From assembly GCA_007693585.1 (NCBI GenBank), contig REDH01000040.1, forward strand, positions 1-64,000: DNA of 64,000 bases, written 5' to 3'. This stretch comes from Deltaproteobacteria bacterium (GTDB taxonomy: Bacteria; Myxococcota_A; Bradymonadia; REDH01). This document shows positions 1 through 9,028 of this stretch, piece after piece (position 1 is the stretch's first letter; every line of letters begins with the position of its first letter). The position numbers were made by a program, and so were the translations under genes. The notes beneath the pieces were generated by a model. The model ran no database searches, was not told the origin of the DNA, and saw only the letters and a program-made list of their open reading frames with translations.

Positions 1-3000
1 ACCACCGGAACCACCACCGGACCCACCACCGGAGCCGCCGCCGGAGCCGCTACCGGAGCCGCCACCGGAGCCACTGTCGGACGGCTCTCCTTCGTCGGAG
101 CCGCAGAGCTGAAGCTCTCCGTCCAGGACGAGCTGGAAGGGCGAGCACTCGGGGAAGAAGAAGTAGTCCGGGCACTCGGTGCCGGGCGCTGGCGGCTGAC
201 CGGTCGCGGAGCAGATCACCTCGCAGGGGGTGTTCGGGTCACCGTCGCAGGAGTCGCTCAGGCGGGTGGGCTGGTTCTTCCAGCAGATGCCCACGCCGGG
301 GGCGGGACCGTTGTTGAACTCGCAGTAGCTGCCCGGCTCGATCTCCCCGCAGTCCGCGTGGCTGGTGCAGGTGCAGCCGAACTCGTGGGGGTCATGGGCG
401 AACTCGTCCATGCAGGTGGTGAAGTCCATGTGCCACAGCCGCCCGATGTTGTGGGCGCGGACGGGCGGCAGGTGCGAGAGCCCCGCGTCCTGGTTGACCG
501 CGAGGATCGTGTTGTGGACTGGGGGCATGAAGTAGTCGAGATCCCGGAAGGTTCCGATCATGTCGTCCAGGGACAGCGGGAAGGCTCCGAGGGCCCCGCG
601 CATGAAGATGGCGTCGAAGTCGAGCACCATGACGTTCGGGTCCACCAGCGAGGGGCGGAGGATCGAGGGGTTGGCGGGGTCGATCATGCTGGTGGTGGCC
701 ACGGGGAAGCCTTCCGTTCCGTGGAAGGTGGCGGCCCAGTTGGCGTTGCTCATGAGCGACAGGATCGGGGTGTTCGTGGACAGGTTGATGATCATCTGGT
801 GGAGCCAGTAGGAGGGGTCCCAGTCGAGGCATCCCCAGATCTCGGCGGCGTAGTCGAGCAGCTCACCGCAGGGGAAGGTGCAGTCGCCTCCCGGGCAGCG
901 GTGGGTGTTCTGCCCGACGTATTCGCAGGGGGCGGTGTAGAAGTTGGGCACGCCGGCGACGGTCTCCGTCTGGCCGGTGGTCTCGTTGGTCATGGTGAAG
1001 CTCTCGCCGGCATCTCCGTCGGACTCGAAGAGGTCTCCGAGGTATTCGAAGAGGGGGGTCTCGCCGATGCAGATGTCGATTCCCTGGAAGAGGTCGATGC
1101 TCAGGTCGTAGGCCCAGTTCATGGCGTCCGCGAGGCTGTCCATGAGGTCGGTGGGGTCCTGGGCCTGGACGTCGAATTCCGCCTCTTCGGGGAGGATCTG
1201 CTTGCACCAGTCGAGGAACTCGCCGACGGACCGGTCGGTGTTCCCATGCTGGACATTCGCGGGGTTGCCGAGATCCTGTGCGGGGAGATCGCCACGGTAG
1301 CGGCATACGCCGACCCCGCCGGTGTTCGGTCCGATGCACAGGAGGCTACCGGTCAGCCCGTCGCCGTCGAGGGCGGTGTCCGGGTTGATGCTGCCGACGT
1401 TCCCGCTGCCGCGCCCGGGCTGGTAGTTGGTCATGGGCGAGCGGATCGCGTCGTAGAGGTGAGCGTCGCTGCCTCCGGCCACGGCGAACTCCGCGGCTTC
1501 GGCACATTCGTGCTGGTAGTGGGCCTGCAGCCCCGGCTGCAGCCATCCCTTCCAGGTGGAGTTCAGGTCCCAGACCCGGCTGAGGTCGATCAGGGTGATG
1601 GGCTTGCGGGGGAAGGGCAGGCGCAGGGTGACCTTGAAGCCGAGGCCGAAGATGAGCTGCTGGAGGTAGTCGGACATGCTGTAGGTCCACACGGCGTGCA
1701 TGGGTGCGCTGACGTTCTCCATGCCCCACTGGATGCTCTCGGCGAAGACGACGTCATTCGGGGGCTGGCAGGCGAGGGTGTTGGGCGCGGCGCCCTGGAC
1801 CTGTCGGCAGGTGCGTCCGCTCTCGCACGTCCCGGGGCCCGTGCAGGGCACGGCGCACGAACCGTTCACGAAGATGCGCCCATTGGGGCACTGGCCGTTG
1901 TCGCCGGCGCAGGAGAAGACCTCTTCGGAACCGGCCTGCACGCATCGGCCGACGAGCATGGGCTGCCCGGTGGGTTCATGGGTACCGATGAGGCAGGTCT
2001 CCGAGGGCATGCAGCCATCGTCGGAGCTGCAGCCGCAGGCGCTGGGGAACCCGTGCTGAAGGGGATGGCAGCCGTCTCCGGTCCAGCCGATGACGGCGTT
2101 GTCGTCGACCACGGCCTGCTGGAAGCACATGTACCCGACGAAGCGGCGGTTGTAGTCCCCGGACAGTCCCTGCTGGTAGAGGTTGTTCGCATTCTGGCAG
2201 GCCGACTCGGTCACGCCGTGGATCACCCGCACCAGCGCTCCGGAGCCGGGGTGCTCGATGATGCACATGCCGCGGTTCTCGCAGGTCGGGCTCTCGGCGA
2301 CGTTGATGTAGGCGGTGGTCCAGGGTGTCTCGTCGAACGCGTCATTGCGATCGCCGCACGACTGACCGGACGGGAAGACCTGGAGCGAGAAGTTCGGGGT
2401 CGGCGCGTCGAGGCAGGTGTCGCCGAGGGCGTCGCACTTCATGCCGGGCCGGAAGATGCCTCCGCCGCCGGTGGTGATGAGGCGTTCGCAGGTCACGGCG
2501 TTGACCTCCTGGCAACTGCTGCCGTCCCCTTCGAGGAAGCAGCAGGCCCCGGAGGTGTCGTCGCCGCATGTCCCGTTGGCGAGGCAGCACACGCCGAGGT
2601 GGTCCTCGAGCACGGTCCCGTCGAGCATGGGGCAGTCGGGGGTCGGATTCGGAGTGCCCGCCGCGAGGTCGGTCAGTCCGTCGAGGGTGGAGGCGATGAA
2701 GCTGAGCTGGTCGATGTCCCCGACGAGCTCGGACAGCTCGGACAGTTCGATCACGCCCTCCTCGTACATCGCCACGTACTGCTGCAGCAGGCTGCAGTTG
2801 AAGTCGTCGAGCTCGAGCCAGTCATCGACGCAGAAGAGCATGGGCTGGTTCATGCTGGTCTCGTGGAAGAAGCTCACGCCGCAGGAGCCGCCGCCGTCGG
2901 GGACCGAGCAGTTGGTCGACTCGAACTCCGACGAGTACACGAGCACGCCGAGCGGGGGCGCCGGGCACACCCCGTGTTCGAGCTCGACCTGCCCGGCGTC

Positions 3001-6000
3001 GTTGATGGTCTCGCCCTGGAGGTCGCAGCTTCCGTAGGGGCATCCGATGTTCGCGGTGCACAGGGGCGAGCAGACCCGCAGATCGTCCTGTCCGGGCACG
3101 GGCACGCATCGTGCGCCGGAAGGGCAATCCGATCCGGTGCTGCAGGGTGCGAAGCGCGAGGCGGTGCAGAACGAATCGAAGACCTCTCCGATGACCGGGG
3201 AGCACGAGGCCTCCTGGGGCGGGTTGCTGTTCTGCAGGACGTCGGCGAGTGCGGCGTTGAGGTCCATGAGACCTGCGCTGGCGCCGGGCTCGATGCGGAT
3301 GCCGAGGCTCATGGACACGCGCAGCGCGAGCTCGATGATGCGGAAGGTGGCCTTCGCGCTGATCTCTCCGCCGATGGTCGGCGTGGCGTAGACGAAGGTG
3401 CCGTTCTCGGCGGTCACGTCAGGCGCCTGCAGGGCGTGCATGTCGCGGGCGAAGTCGGCCGGGTACTCGAGCTGGGTGTCGGGAAAGCCTTCCGGGAGGT
3501 TGGTGTTGACGTTGGCGATGACACGCTCGAGGAAGCGGTCGGTCTCGTGCCACCAGCCGATGCCCATCCCGAGCCGGAAGAAGAGCCGCAGCGTGGCTTC
3601 GAAGACGCCGGTGCTGAATACGGGGATCTCGGGGAGCGACCACTCTTCCTCGCCGAAGTCGAAGCCGAGGTTGAGGCCGAGGCTGAGCACGGCATCGGAC
3701 TCCTGCTCCCAGCCGGGGATGTTTTCCCACGGGGGTGCCCCGTTCTCGTTGAGATTCAGGCGCGGCCAGACGCCTTCGCCCGGGCTTCGGGGGGACGGCG
3801 TGCCGCCGCTGTAGGCGGGCTGGTTCGGGTAGAGGTCCCGCACCAGCAGTGCACCGGCGCCACTGGCCATGGCCTGGTGGAAGAGCTGTCCACCGCCGGT
3901 CCCGTCATCGGGGGTGGTCAGGTGGAAGATGTCCGCGAAGTCGTCGGCGCGGGTGAAGTCGCCGTTGAAGGAGGACGACCCCAGGTTGAGGCCCAGCGGA
4001 CGCATCTGGTTCCAGAGGCGGAACCCGTCGATGTGCTTGTAGATCCCCAGGGACGGCGCGAGCGCGAGCTGGTGGTCGCGGAACTGCACGGCGAAGCCGC
4101 CCGAGCCGAAGCGCACGCGATGTCGGCGGCTGAGCTGGTGGTGCCCGTACCGGGAGCCGATGGAGAAGTTCCCGTCGTTGCCGCCCCCGCCGAACTGCGC
4201 GTAGGCGGCATGGCCGGCCCAGGAGACGCACATGTGCAGGTCCGGCCGCAGATCGCTGTACGCGCCGATGTGGTACCCGCTGCTGAACTGATCGATGTAC
4301 CGGAACAGGTCGGAGAAGAACTGCAGGACCCGCTCGACGACCTCCGTGATCCCGCCCAGGGCGTCCGCGGCGAAGGACACGGCGTTGCCGAGATGGTCCT
4401 CGAGCAGGTCGGAGATGACGCCGACGACGATGTCGAGGAAGCCGGTCTGCTCGAGGGCGAAGAGGCCTGCCGCACCGGCGGTCGCCGCGGGGTTCTTCGC
4501 GTAGTCGACGGGCAGCCAGAGGAAAACCTCCTGGTTCTGGTTCTCGCAGTAGAGCGTGCAGTTGCACCGCGTGTCGCGGGTGTGGCAGTCGAGGATGCTC
4601 TGCGCCACGGTCCCGAAGAAGTCGTTGAGCAGGGTGGACAGGGTGCTCTGCACCAGCGAGGCCACCCCGTTCGCGTCGAACTGCGCCAGGAATCCGTCCC
4701 GGGCGAGCTCGAGCAGGTGGACGATCCGGTTCCATTCCAGCTCGAGCTGCCCGAGCACCCGTCCCACCAGGGAGTTCGGCTCCTGCGGGTCGACGGAGAT
4801 GTAGCTGCACAGGGTCGCGGTGGTCGCCTCGATCGCGCTCACCCCGTCCAGCTGCGGCAGTCCGCACGAGGAGGTGCCCAGGCTCAGCCCACCGAGGGTC
4901 TGGGCGCAGGTCTCGAGCTCCGACGTGAGCGTCTGCGCGCTGTCGAGGGTGCTGGTCGCGAGGTCCTGGATCTCGTTCGCGGTGTCCGTGAGCTCGCCGA
5001 GCAGGCCGGTGAGGTCATCCACGAGCTGCTCCACCGCCTGCACGTGGCCGTTCAGCGCGGTGGCCGACGCGATGATGTCCTGGATGTCGGACTGGTACTG
5101 GGACCAGTTGACCTGGCCGATCCCCTCGCTGTCGATCGCTCCGGCCACCGCGGACCAGAGCTGCCGCACCTGCTCCCAGAGCGCGCCGAGGTCATTCCAG
5201 AAGTCCACGAGGATGGTGCGCCCGTCGGTCCAGGCGGAGAGGACGTCGGCGTAGGCGGCGGTGAGCTGTTGCGGCAGATTGCCGAGCGTGCCGGCGAGCC
5301 CGCTGGCGTTGCCCTGGAAGGTGTTGAACGCCTGTGTGGCACCGGCGCACACGAAGTTCGGATCCTGTGCGGTGAAGGTGGTCTCCCACGCATCCACGAG
5401 GGCGTCGACGCTCGCCTCGAGCTCGTCGACCCACTGCGCCCCGATCGCCTGGATCTGTTCATGGAGCGGGTCGGGGGCTCCACCGAGGGTCGCTCCGTCC
5501 GGGAACTGCACGCCGTTGTAGTCGGCGAGCGTCGAGGGGTCGAGGGAGATGTCCATCCACGGCGGGGCGTTGATCGCGTCCGGGCTGGCCTGGAGTCCGG
5601 AGAGGGCGAGGACGTACAGGAGCGCCTGACGCACGCCGGGCTCGTTGGGCGGCGTTCCGTTGAGCAACTGGTTCACGAAGTCCTGGCCGACCTGCTGGAA
5701 CGCGCTGGACGCGGCCTGCGGGAAGGCATCGAAGGCGCCGGCGACGTCGTCGAGCAGCGCCTGGGCGTTCGCGTATGCCCCCGCGCACGGCAGCGAGTCG
5801 CCGGGGTTCGCGCAGATGCAGTGGCCCACGTCGTCTCCGAACCCGCTGCAGATGGCGTCGTCGATGTACTGGGTCGCCACGCTGCCGAGGCCCTGCTCGT
5901 CGATGCCCTCGATGGTCTCCGTGATCTTCGTCACGGACGAGAGCAACAAGGTGAGGCTGTTGAGCACGTTGAAGTTGTTGGAGATGAGGCGATAGTCCGG

Positions 6001-6387
6001 GATGCGCAGCGCCCCTTGCGGATCGGTGAGCCGGTTGCCGTCATCGTCGTATCCGGTGGTGCGCGACGCGTCGAAGTAGTGCCGCCCGTCCGCGATCTCG
6101 CTCCACGTGGGGCGCGGACGATCCGGCGAGAACGACGCGCCGTGGGCGTCCAGGATGGCCCGGGGCGGCCCGGACACGTCCAGCGGATCGGTGAAGTCGG
6201 CGCAGTAGCCCGCCTCGTAGTCCACGTCGAAGTCGTAGTGGGGCGGGCCCTGTCCGGTCGCCTGTTCGCCGAGGGCGAGCTCCTCGTCGGGAACGTCGGC
6301 GCAGGCCGCCACGAAGGCGAGCGACACCAGGATGGCGAGACCGAACGGGGCGGGCCGGGAGGGCTGCATGGGAATGCGCATGCACAT
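1..6387 (-). CDS. Very large secreted Cys-containing lipoprotein, 3' end beyond window
   Basis: An open frame runs without a stop from ATG at 6387 to the window edge (2,129 residues so far). An AGGA lies 8 bases before the ATG. The N-terminus is a lipoprotein signal: a hydrophobic stretch ends in VAAC near residue 29, so the protein is probably tethered to a membrane. The first third is long and low in cysteine, with helix-rich segments. The rest holds scattered Cys-rich patches, such as a CPSGARC-type motif and a CCLANGTC motif, resembling the small disulfide modules common in myxobacterial surface proteins. The visible end is a Gly/Ser linker (SGGG repeats), so another domain or an anchor may follow outside the window. 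I recognise no enzyme domain and assign no function. It is the last gene visible on this strand, with its own promoter at 6478-6507. Confidence 0.85.
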   Translation of the reverse strand, partial: MCMRIPMQPSRPAPFGLAILVSLAFVAACADVPDEELALGEQATGQGPPHYDFDVDYEAGYCADFTDPLDVSGPPRAILDAHGASFSPDRPRPTWSEIADGRHYFDASRTTGYDDDGNRLTDPQGALRIPDYRLISNNFNVLNSLTLLLSSVTKITETIEGIDEQGLGSVATQYIDDAICSGFGDDVGHCICANPGDSLPCAGAYANAQALLDDVAGAFDAFPQAASSAFQQVGQDFVNQLLNGTPPNEPGVRQALLYVLALSGLQASPDAINAPPWMDISLDPSTLADYNGVQFPDGATLGGAPDPLHEQIQAIGAQWVDELEASVDALVDAWETTFTAQDPNFVCAGATQAFNTFQGNASGLAGTLGNLPQQLTAAYADVLSAWTDGRTILVDFWNDLGALWEQVRQLWSAVAGAIDSEGIGQVNWSQYQSDIQDIIASATALNGHVQAVEQLVDDLTGLLGELTDTANEIQDLATSTLDSAQTLTSELETCAQTLGGLSLGTSSCGLPQLDGVSAIEATTATLCSYISVDPQEPNSLVGRVLGQLELEWNRIVHLLELARDGFLAQFDANGVASLVQSTLSTLLNDFFGTVAQSILDCHTRDTRCNCTLYCENQNQEVFLWLPVDYAKNPAATAGAAGLFALEQTGFLDIVVGVISDLLEDHLGNAVSFAADALGGITEVVERVLQFFSDLFRYIDQFSSGYHIGAYSDLRPDLHMCVSWAGHAAYAQFGGGGNDGNFSIGSRYGHHQLSRRHRVRFGSGGFAVQFRDHQLALAPSLGIYKHIDGFRLWNQMRPLGLNLGSSSFNGDFTRADDFADIFHLTTPDDGTGGGQLFHQAMASGAGALLVRDLYPNQPAYSGGTPSPRSPGEGVWPRLNLNENGAPPWENIPGWEQESDAVLSLGLNLGFDFGEEEWSLPEIPVFSTGVFEATLRLFFRLGMGIGWWHETDRFLERVIANVNTNLPEGFPDTQLEYPADFARDMHALQAPDVTAENGTFVYATPTIGGEISAKATFRIIELALRVSMSLGIRIEPGASAGLMDLNAALADVLQNSNPPQEASCSPVIGEVFDSFCTASRFAPCSTGSDCPSGARCVPVPGQDDLRVCSPLCTANIGCPYGSCDLQGETINDAGQVELEHGVCPAPPLGVLVYSSEFESTNCSVPDGGGSCGVSFFHETSMNQPMLFCVDDWLELDDFNCSLLQQYVAMYEEGVIELSELSELVGDIDQLSFIASTLDGLTDLAAGTPNPTPDCPMLDGTVLEDHLGVCCLANGTCGDDTSGACCFLEGDGSSCQEVNAVTCERLITTGGGGIFRPGMKCDALGDTCLDAPTPNFSLQVFPSGQSCGDRNDAFDETPWTTAYINVAESPTCENRGMCIIEHPGSGALVRVIHGVTESACQNANNLYQQGLSGDYNRRFVGYMCFQQAVVDDNAVIGWTGDGCHPLQHGFPSACGCSSDDGCMPSETCLIGTHEPTGQPMLVGRCVQAGSEEVFSCAGDNGQCPNGRIFVNGSCAVPCTGPGTCESGRTCRQVQGAAPNTLACQPPNDVVFAESIQWGMENVSAPMHAVWTYSMSDYLQQLIFGLGFKVTLRLPFPRKPITLIDLSRVWDLNSTWKGWLQPGLQAHYQHECAEAAEFAVAGGSDAHLYDAIRSPMTNYQPGRGSGNVGSINPDTALDGDGLTGSLLCIGPNTGGVGVCRYRGDLPAQDLGNPANVQHGNTDRSVGEFLDWCKQILPEEAEFDVQAQDPTDLMDSLADAMNWAYDLSIDLFQGIDICIGETPLFEYLGDLFESDGDAGESFTMTNETTGQTETVAGVPNFYTAPCEYVGQNTHRCPGGDCTFPCGELLDYAAEIWGCLDWDPSYWLHQMIINLSTNTPILSLMSNANWAATFHGTEGFPVATTSMIDPANPSILRPSLVDPNVMVLDFDAIFMRGALGAFPLSLDDMIGTFRDLDYFMPPVHNTILAVNQDAGLSHLPPVRAHNIGRLWHMDFTTCMDEFAHDPHEFGCTCTSHADCGEIEPGSYCEFNNGPAPGVGICWKNQPTRLSDSCDGDPNTPCEVICSATGQPPAPGTECPDYFFFPECSPFQLVLDGELQLCGSDEGEPSDSGSGGGSGSGSGGGSGGGSGGGSGG

Positions 6388-6477
6388 GAGCGGCTTCCTG
6401 CGGGAAGAGGAACGAAGGTCGTGTCCGGGTCGGGCCGCATCCATCGTCGCGGACGCGGACCGGGCAATCATGGCTGC

Positions 6478-6507
6478 AGGATACCCTGCCCGTCTCGCGT
6501 CATGCAA
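6478..6507 (-). promoter_or_regulatory. Probable sigma-70 promoter of the large lipoprotein gene
   Basis: On the minus strand a -35-like TTGCAT (6502-6507) is separated by 18 bases from a -10-like TATCCT (6478-6483). This places the transcript start about 85 bases upstream of the ATG at 6387. The match is by eye and neither box is perfect. Confidence 0.4.
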
Positions 6508-6580
6508 TCGAGCACCCTTCGAGAAGGTTTCGAGGATTGCCCGGGGCGCCCGACCCTGCCCGGTGGCATGCCCGTCTTCG

Positions 6581-8632
6581 TCAGGCCGCCCGCCGCCGTC
6601 GCAGGAGGAGGCTGCCGAGGAGCAGCAGGGCGGTCCACGCCGGCAGGCCGCTGGAGGGGCTGCCGGCCCCGGCACAACCGCAGCCGCCGGAGCTGCCGGT
6701 GGCGGACCCGCCATCGTCGCCCACCGGATCGCCCGCCGCTCCTTCGGTGGAGTCATCGCCGGGAGCGCCGGATGGGTCGGGAGCGCCGGCGGAGGTCCCG
6801 TGGGAGGGGGGCGCGGGGTCGGTGACGCCCGCGGTGCCCTCGCCCGTTGGCCCTGCGGCGGAGGACTCGCCCGGCGCTTCACCGCTGGTGGAGGGGGCGC
6901 CGTCGGTGTCGTCGCCGGGAGCGGGATCGGAGGGGGCGGGGGTGTCGCCCTCGAGGGGGGCGGCGGGATCGAAGGGCAGGCTGGCGGGGGCGATGCGGGC
7001 GAGGAAGAGGTCCGTGCGGTCGCCGGGCGGGGTCGTCCATGGGGCGCGCTCGGTGTTCTGCCGCAGGAAGTCGTCGGCACCGGTGCGGCCGAAGAGGAAG
7101 ATGCCGTGGCGGTTGACGGCGAGGCCGGCGGGGGTGCTGCCGGCGGCACCTTCGACCCCGGTGGGGCGGAGGGCGGTGGCGTATTCGATGCGCGCGAGGT
7201 CGGGGGAGAGCACCGTGAGGGTGGTGTGGCCGCCCCAGAGGTCGCGGGGCCAGTCCTGCAGGGCGTCCGCGGTGGTGAACATCCGGTTGCCGCCGGTGGA
7301 GAGGACGAGCACTCGGCCGTCACCATCCACCGCGAGGCGCGAGATGGAGTTGCCGGAGTTTTGGGGCCAGCGGGCGACCGTGCCGTCGTCGTTCCACTCG
7401 CCGTTGCTGTCCTGCCGGACGGCGTGCTGGTACCAGGCGTGCTGCACGGCGCCGTCGGTGGGGTCGAGCACGCCGACCCAGCCGATGGAGATGTTGCCCG
7501 TGTCGCCGGTGAGCTGGCCGGGCAATCGGGCGACATTGGAGCCGTGCTGCCACAGGGCGACGACGAGCCGCGCGCGGACCGGATCCCACGCGAGGGCCTG
7601 CGGGCCCTGGTCGGGTTCGCTCACCATGCGGTCGAGGGCGTTGGTGGCCCACTTGAGCTCGCCGTCGAGGGTCCAGGCGGCGATGCCGGCGTCGAACGCC
7701 GGGAACCAGCGCCCCACGCAGTTGAAGTCGTACTGGATGTCGAAGGTCCCGAAGAGGGTTCCACCATCCCAGTCGGTCACGAGCACCTGTCCGCCGCGGC
7801 GGTTGCCCGACAGGCGGATCTGGCAGCTGCCCTGGTGATACTCGGCATCGGGATGCGCGGGGTCATAGCGCCAGATCAGCGCCTCCTGCAGGTCCGGGGC
7901 CAAGTTGCGATGCAGGTCGATCGCCCAGGTGCGCGACGGGTCGGGGCGGCCCGGGAAATGCACCACATCGAGGCTCGCGGCGTCGTAGCGCACGATGTAG
8001 GCCGCCACTCCGCTGCCCGAAGTGCTTCCCGTGACGTAGATCAGCCCCTCGTGAAGGGTGATGCCCGTGATGCCGCCCTGGTAGCCACGGTGCTCGCCAT
8101 CGCGGGTCCGCAGGCCACGCGGGACGTTCGGTGGCCCGCCGGTCGCGCCCAGTACCGTCGTGCCATCCGTGCTCAGCACCACCAGCGCCGCCCGGTCGTA
8201 GCTCGAGTGCAGCGGCGGCAGGTGGGTCGACATCCGGGCGAGGGGATCGCCGCCCAGGGCGATGCGCTCGCCGTCCACGGCGATCCGGGAAGGCACGAAG
8301 GTCTCCGCGGGGAAGAGGGCGAGCCAGCGCATGGTCTCGCCGTCGGGGGTGAGCCGCGCCACGAAGCCGCGGTGGTCCCCGTCCTCGTCGGCCACGAGGT
8401 GGTGGGTCGTGACCGCGTCCGGCAGCGGGGTGTCCGCATGGATGGCGCCGGCGATCAGCAGGTCGCCATCGGGCGCCACCGCAAGGTCGCTCGCCCAGTC
8501 GAGGGCCGAGCCTCCGAAGGTGGCCACGAACGTGCCTGCCACCGCAGGAGAGGGCGGCGCCGCAACCAGGAGCAGCAGCAGGGCGAAGAGCACGGGAAAC
8601 GGGCGGGACCGGGGACGAAGTGTCGCGCGCAT
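6581..8632 (-). CDS. Secreted propeller-like protein with MYXO-CTERM-type tail
   Basis: The product has 683 residues. I chose the ATG at 8632 because GGAG lies 9 bases upstream and a signal peptide (FPVLFALLLLLVAAPPSPAVAG) follows at once; an in-frame ATG at 8647 is the alternative. The body, roughly residues 30-560, is made of repeats reading like 'DLAVAPDGDLLIAG' and 'RLAVDGDGRVLVLS', the pattern of SBBP-type beta-propeller blades. A Pro/Ser/Thr/Gly-rich linker of about 90 residues follows. The last 35 residues have the tripartite MYXO-CTERM-like form: a GCGC cysteine motif, one membrane helix, then RRRR. In known myxobacteria such tails mark proteins for processing and surface anchoring. 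The signal peptide and tail are seen directly; the propeller fold is inferred. The substrate is unknown. Confidence 0.85.
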   Translation of the reverse strand: MRATLRPRSRPFPVLFALLLLLVAAPPSPAVAGTFVATFGGSALDWASDLAVAPDGDLLIAGAIHADTPLPDAVTTHHLVADEDGDHRGFVARLTPDGETMRWLALFPAETFVPSRIAVDGERIALGGDPLARMSTHLPPLHSSYDRAALVVLSTDGTTVLGATGGPPNVPRGLRTRDGEHRGYQGGITGITLHEGLIYVTGSTSGSGVAAYIVRYDAASLDVVHFPGRPDPSRTWAIDLHRNLAPDLQEALIWRYDPAHPDAEYHQGSCQIRLSGNRRGGQVLVTDWDGGTLFGTFDIQYDFNCVGRWFPAFDAGIAAWTLDGELKWATNALDRMVSEPDQGPQALAWDPVRARLVVALWQHGSNVARLPGQLTGDTGNISIGWVGVLDPTDGAVQHAWYQHAVRQDSNGEWNDDGTVARWPQNSGNSISRLAVDGDGRVLVLSTGGNRMFTTADALQDWPRDLWGGHTTLTVLSPDLARIEYATALRPTGVEGAAGSTPAGLAVNRHGIFLFGRTGADDFLRQNTERAPWTTPPGDRTDLFLARIAPASLPFDPAAPLEGDTPAPSDPAPGDDTDGAPSTSGEAPGESSAAGPTGEGTAGVTDPAPPSHGTSAGAPDPSGAPGDDSTEGAAGDPVGDDGGSATGSSGGCGCAGAGSPSSGLPAWTALLLLGSLLLRRRRAA

Positions 8633-9028
8633 GGGCTGTGTCTCCATTGGCCCGGCATTCGCAGGGCCGTTCGGGTATCCCCCCCGAACGATCATGGGCG
8701 TAGCGTACCCGAAACCGCAGCGGTTCGCCAAGCAAGTCTCTGCCAGATAGTCGTTGCGGTCGCACCCACGTTCGGACCGCCTGCCGGCGCGCGGGGCGGG
8801 CCCTGGCCGAAAACATCGCGGCGGCGGTGTGGTGGCCACATGCCGCACACCATCCGCGGTTGCGGCCGCACCGCAATTCCACTACATCGCGTGGCCCCTC
8901 GGCGGACACGGGCCGGCACGCTCCTTTCGGCAGGCTCCGTCGCACCGACCGCGCCGGGTCTCCCCGAATGCGGCGTTCCGTCCCCCCCCCGAACGGGGCC
9001 CCTCCCTTCTCCGCTCCAGAGCCCCCCG
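8633..9028. other. Divergent intergenic region (396 bases), no gene seen
   Basis: This region separates the minus-strand MYXO-CTERM protein gene from rimO on the plus strand. I see no convincing reading frame. It holds the candidate minus-strand promoter at 8702-8731. A weak plus-strand pair, TTGCGG and TACATC 17 bases apart near 8858-8886, could serve rimO. Confidence 0.5.
8702..8731 (-). promoter_or_regulatory. Candidate promoter with palindromic operator in its spacer
   Basis: On the minus strand TTGGCG (8726-8731) and TACGCT (8702-8707) are 18 bases apart, upstream of the MYXO-CTERM protein gene. The spacer holds a perfect inverted repeat, AACCGC-A-GCGGTT (8713-8725), where a repressor or a MerR-type activator could sit. 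Both boxes are only partial matches to consensus. Confidence 0.4.

Noticed and set aside
1-80. Regular repeats of ACCACCGGA-type units at the left edge as a CRISPR or intergenic tandem array
   Set aside because: Units are in frame and code for Gly/Ser linker of the minus-strand lipoprotein; there are no spacers.
358-6825. Plus-strand open frame of 2,155 codons opposite the large lipoprotein gene
   Set aside because: It is Val/Gly/Glu/Arg-rich with no domains, starts without a ribosome site, and exists because GC-rich codons on the minus strand leave few stops. The minus frame has the signal peptide and structured composition.
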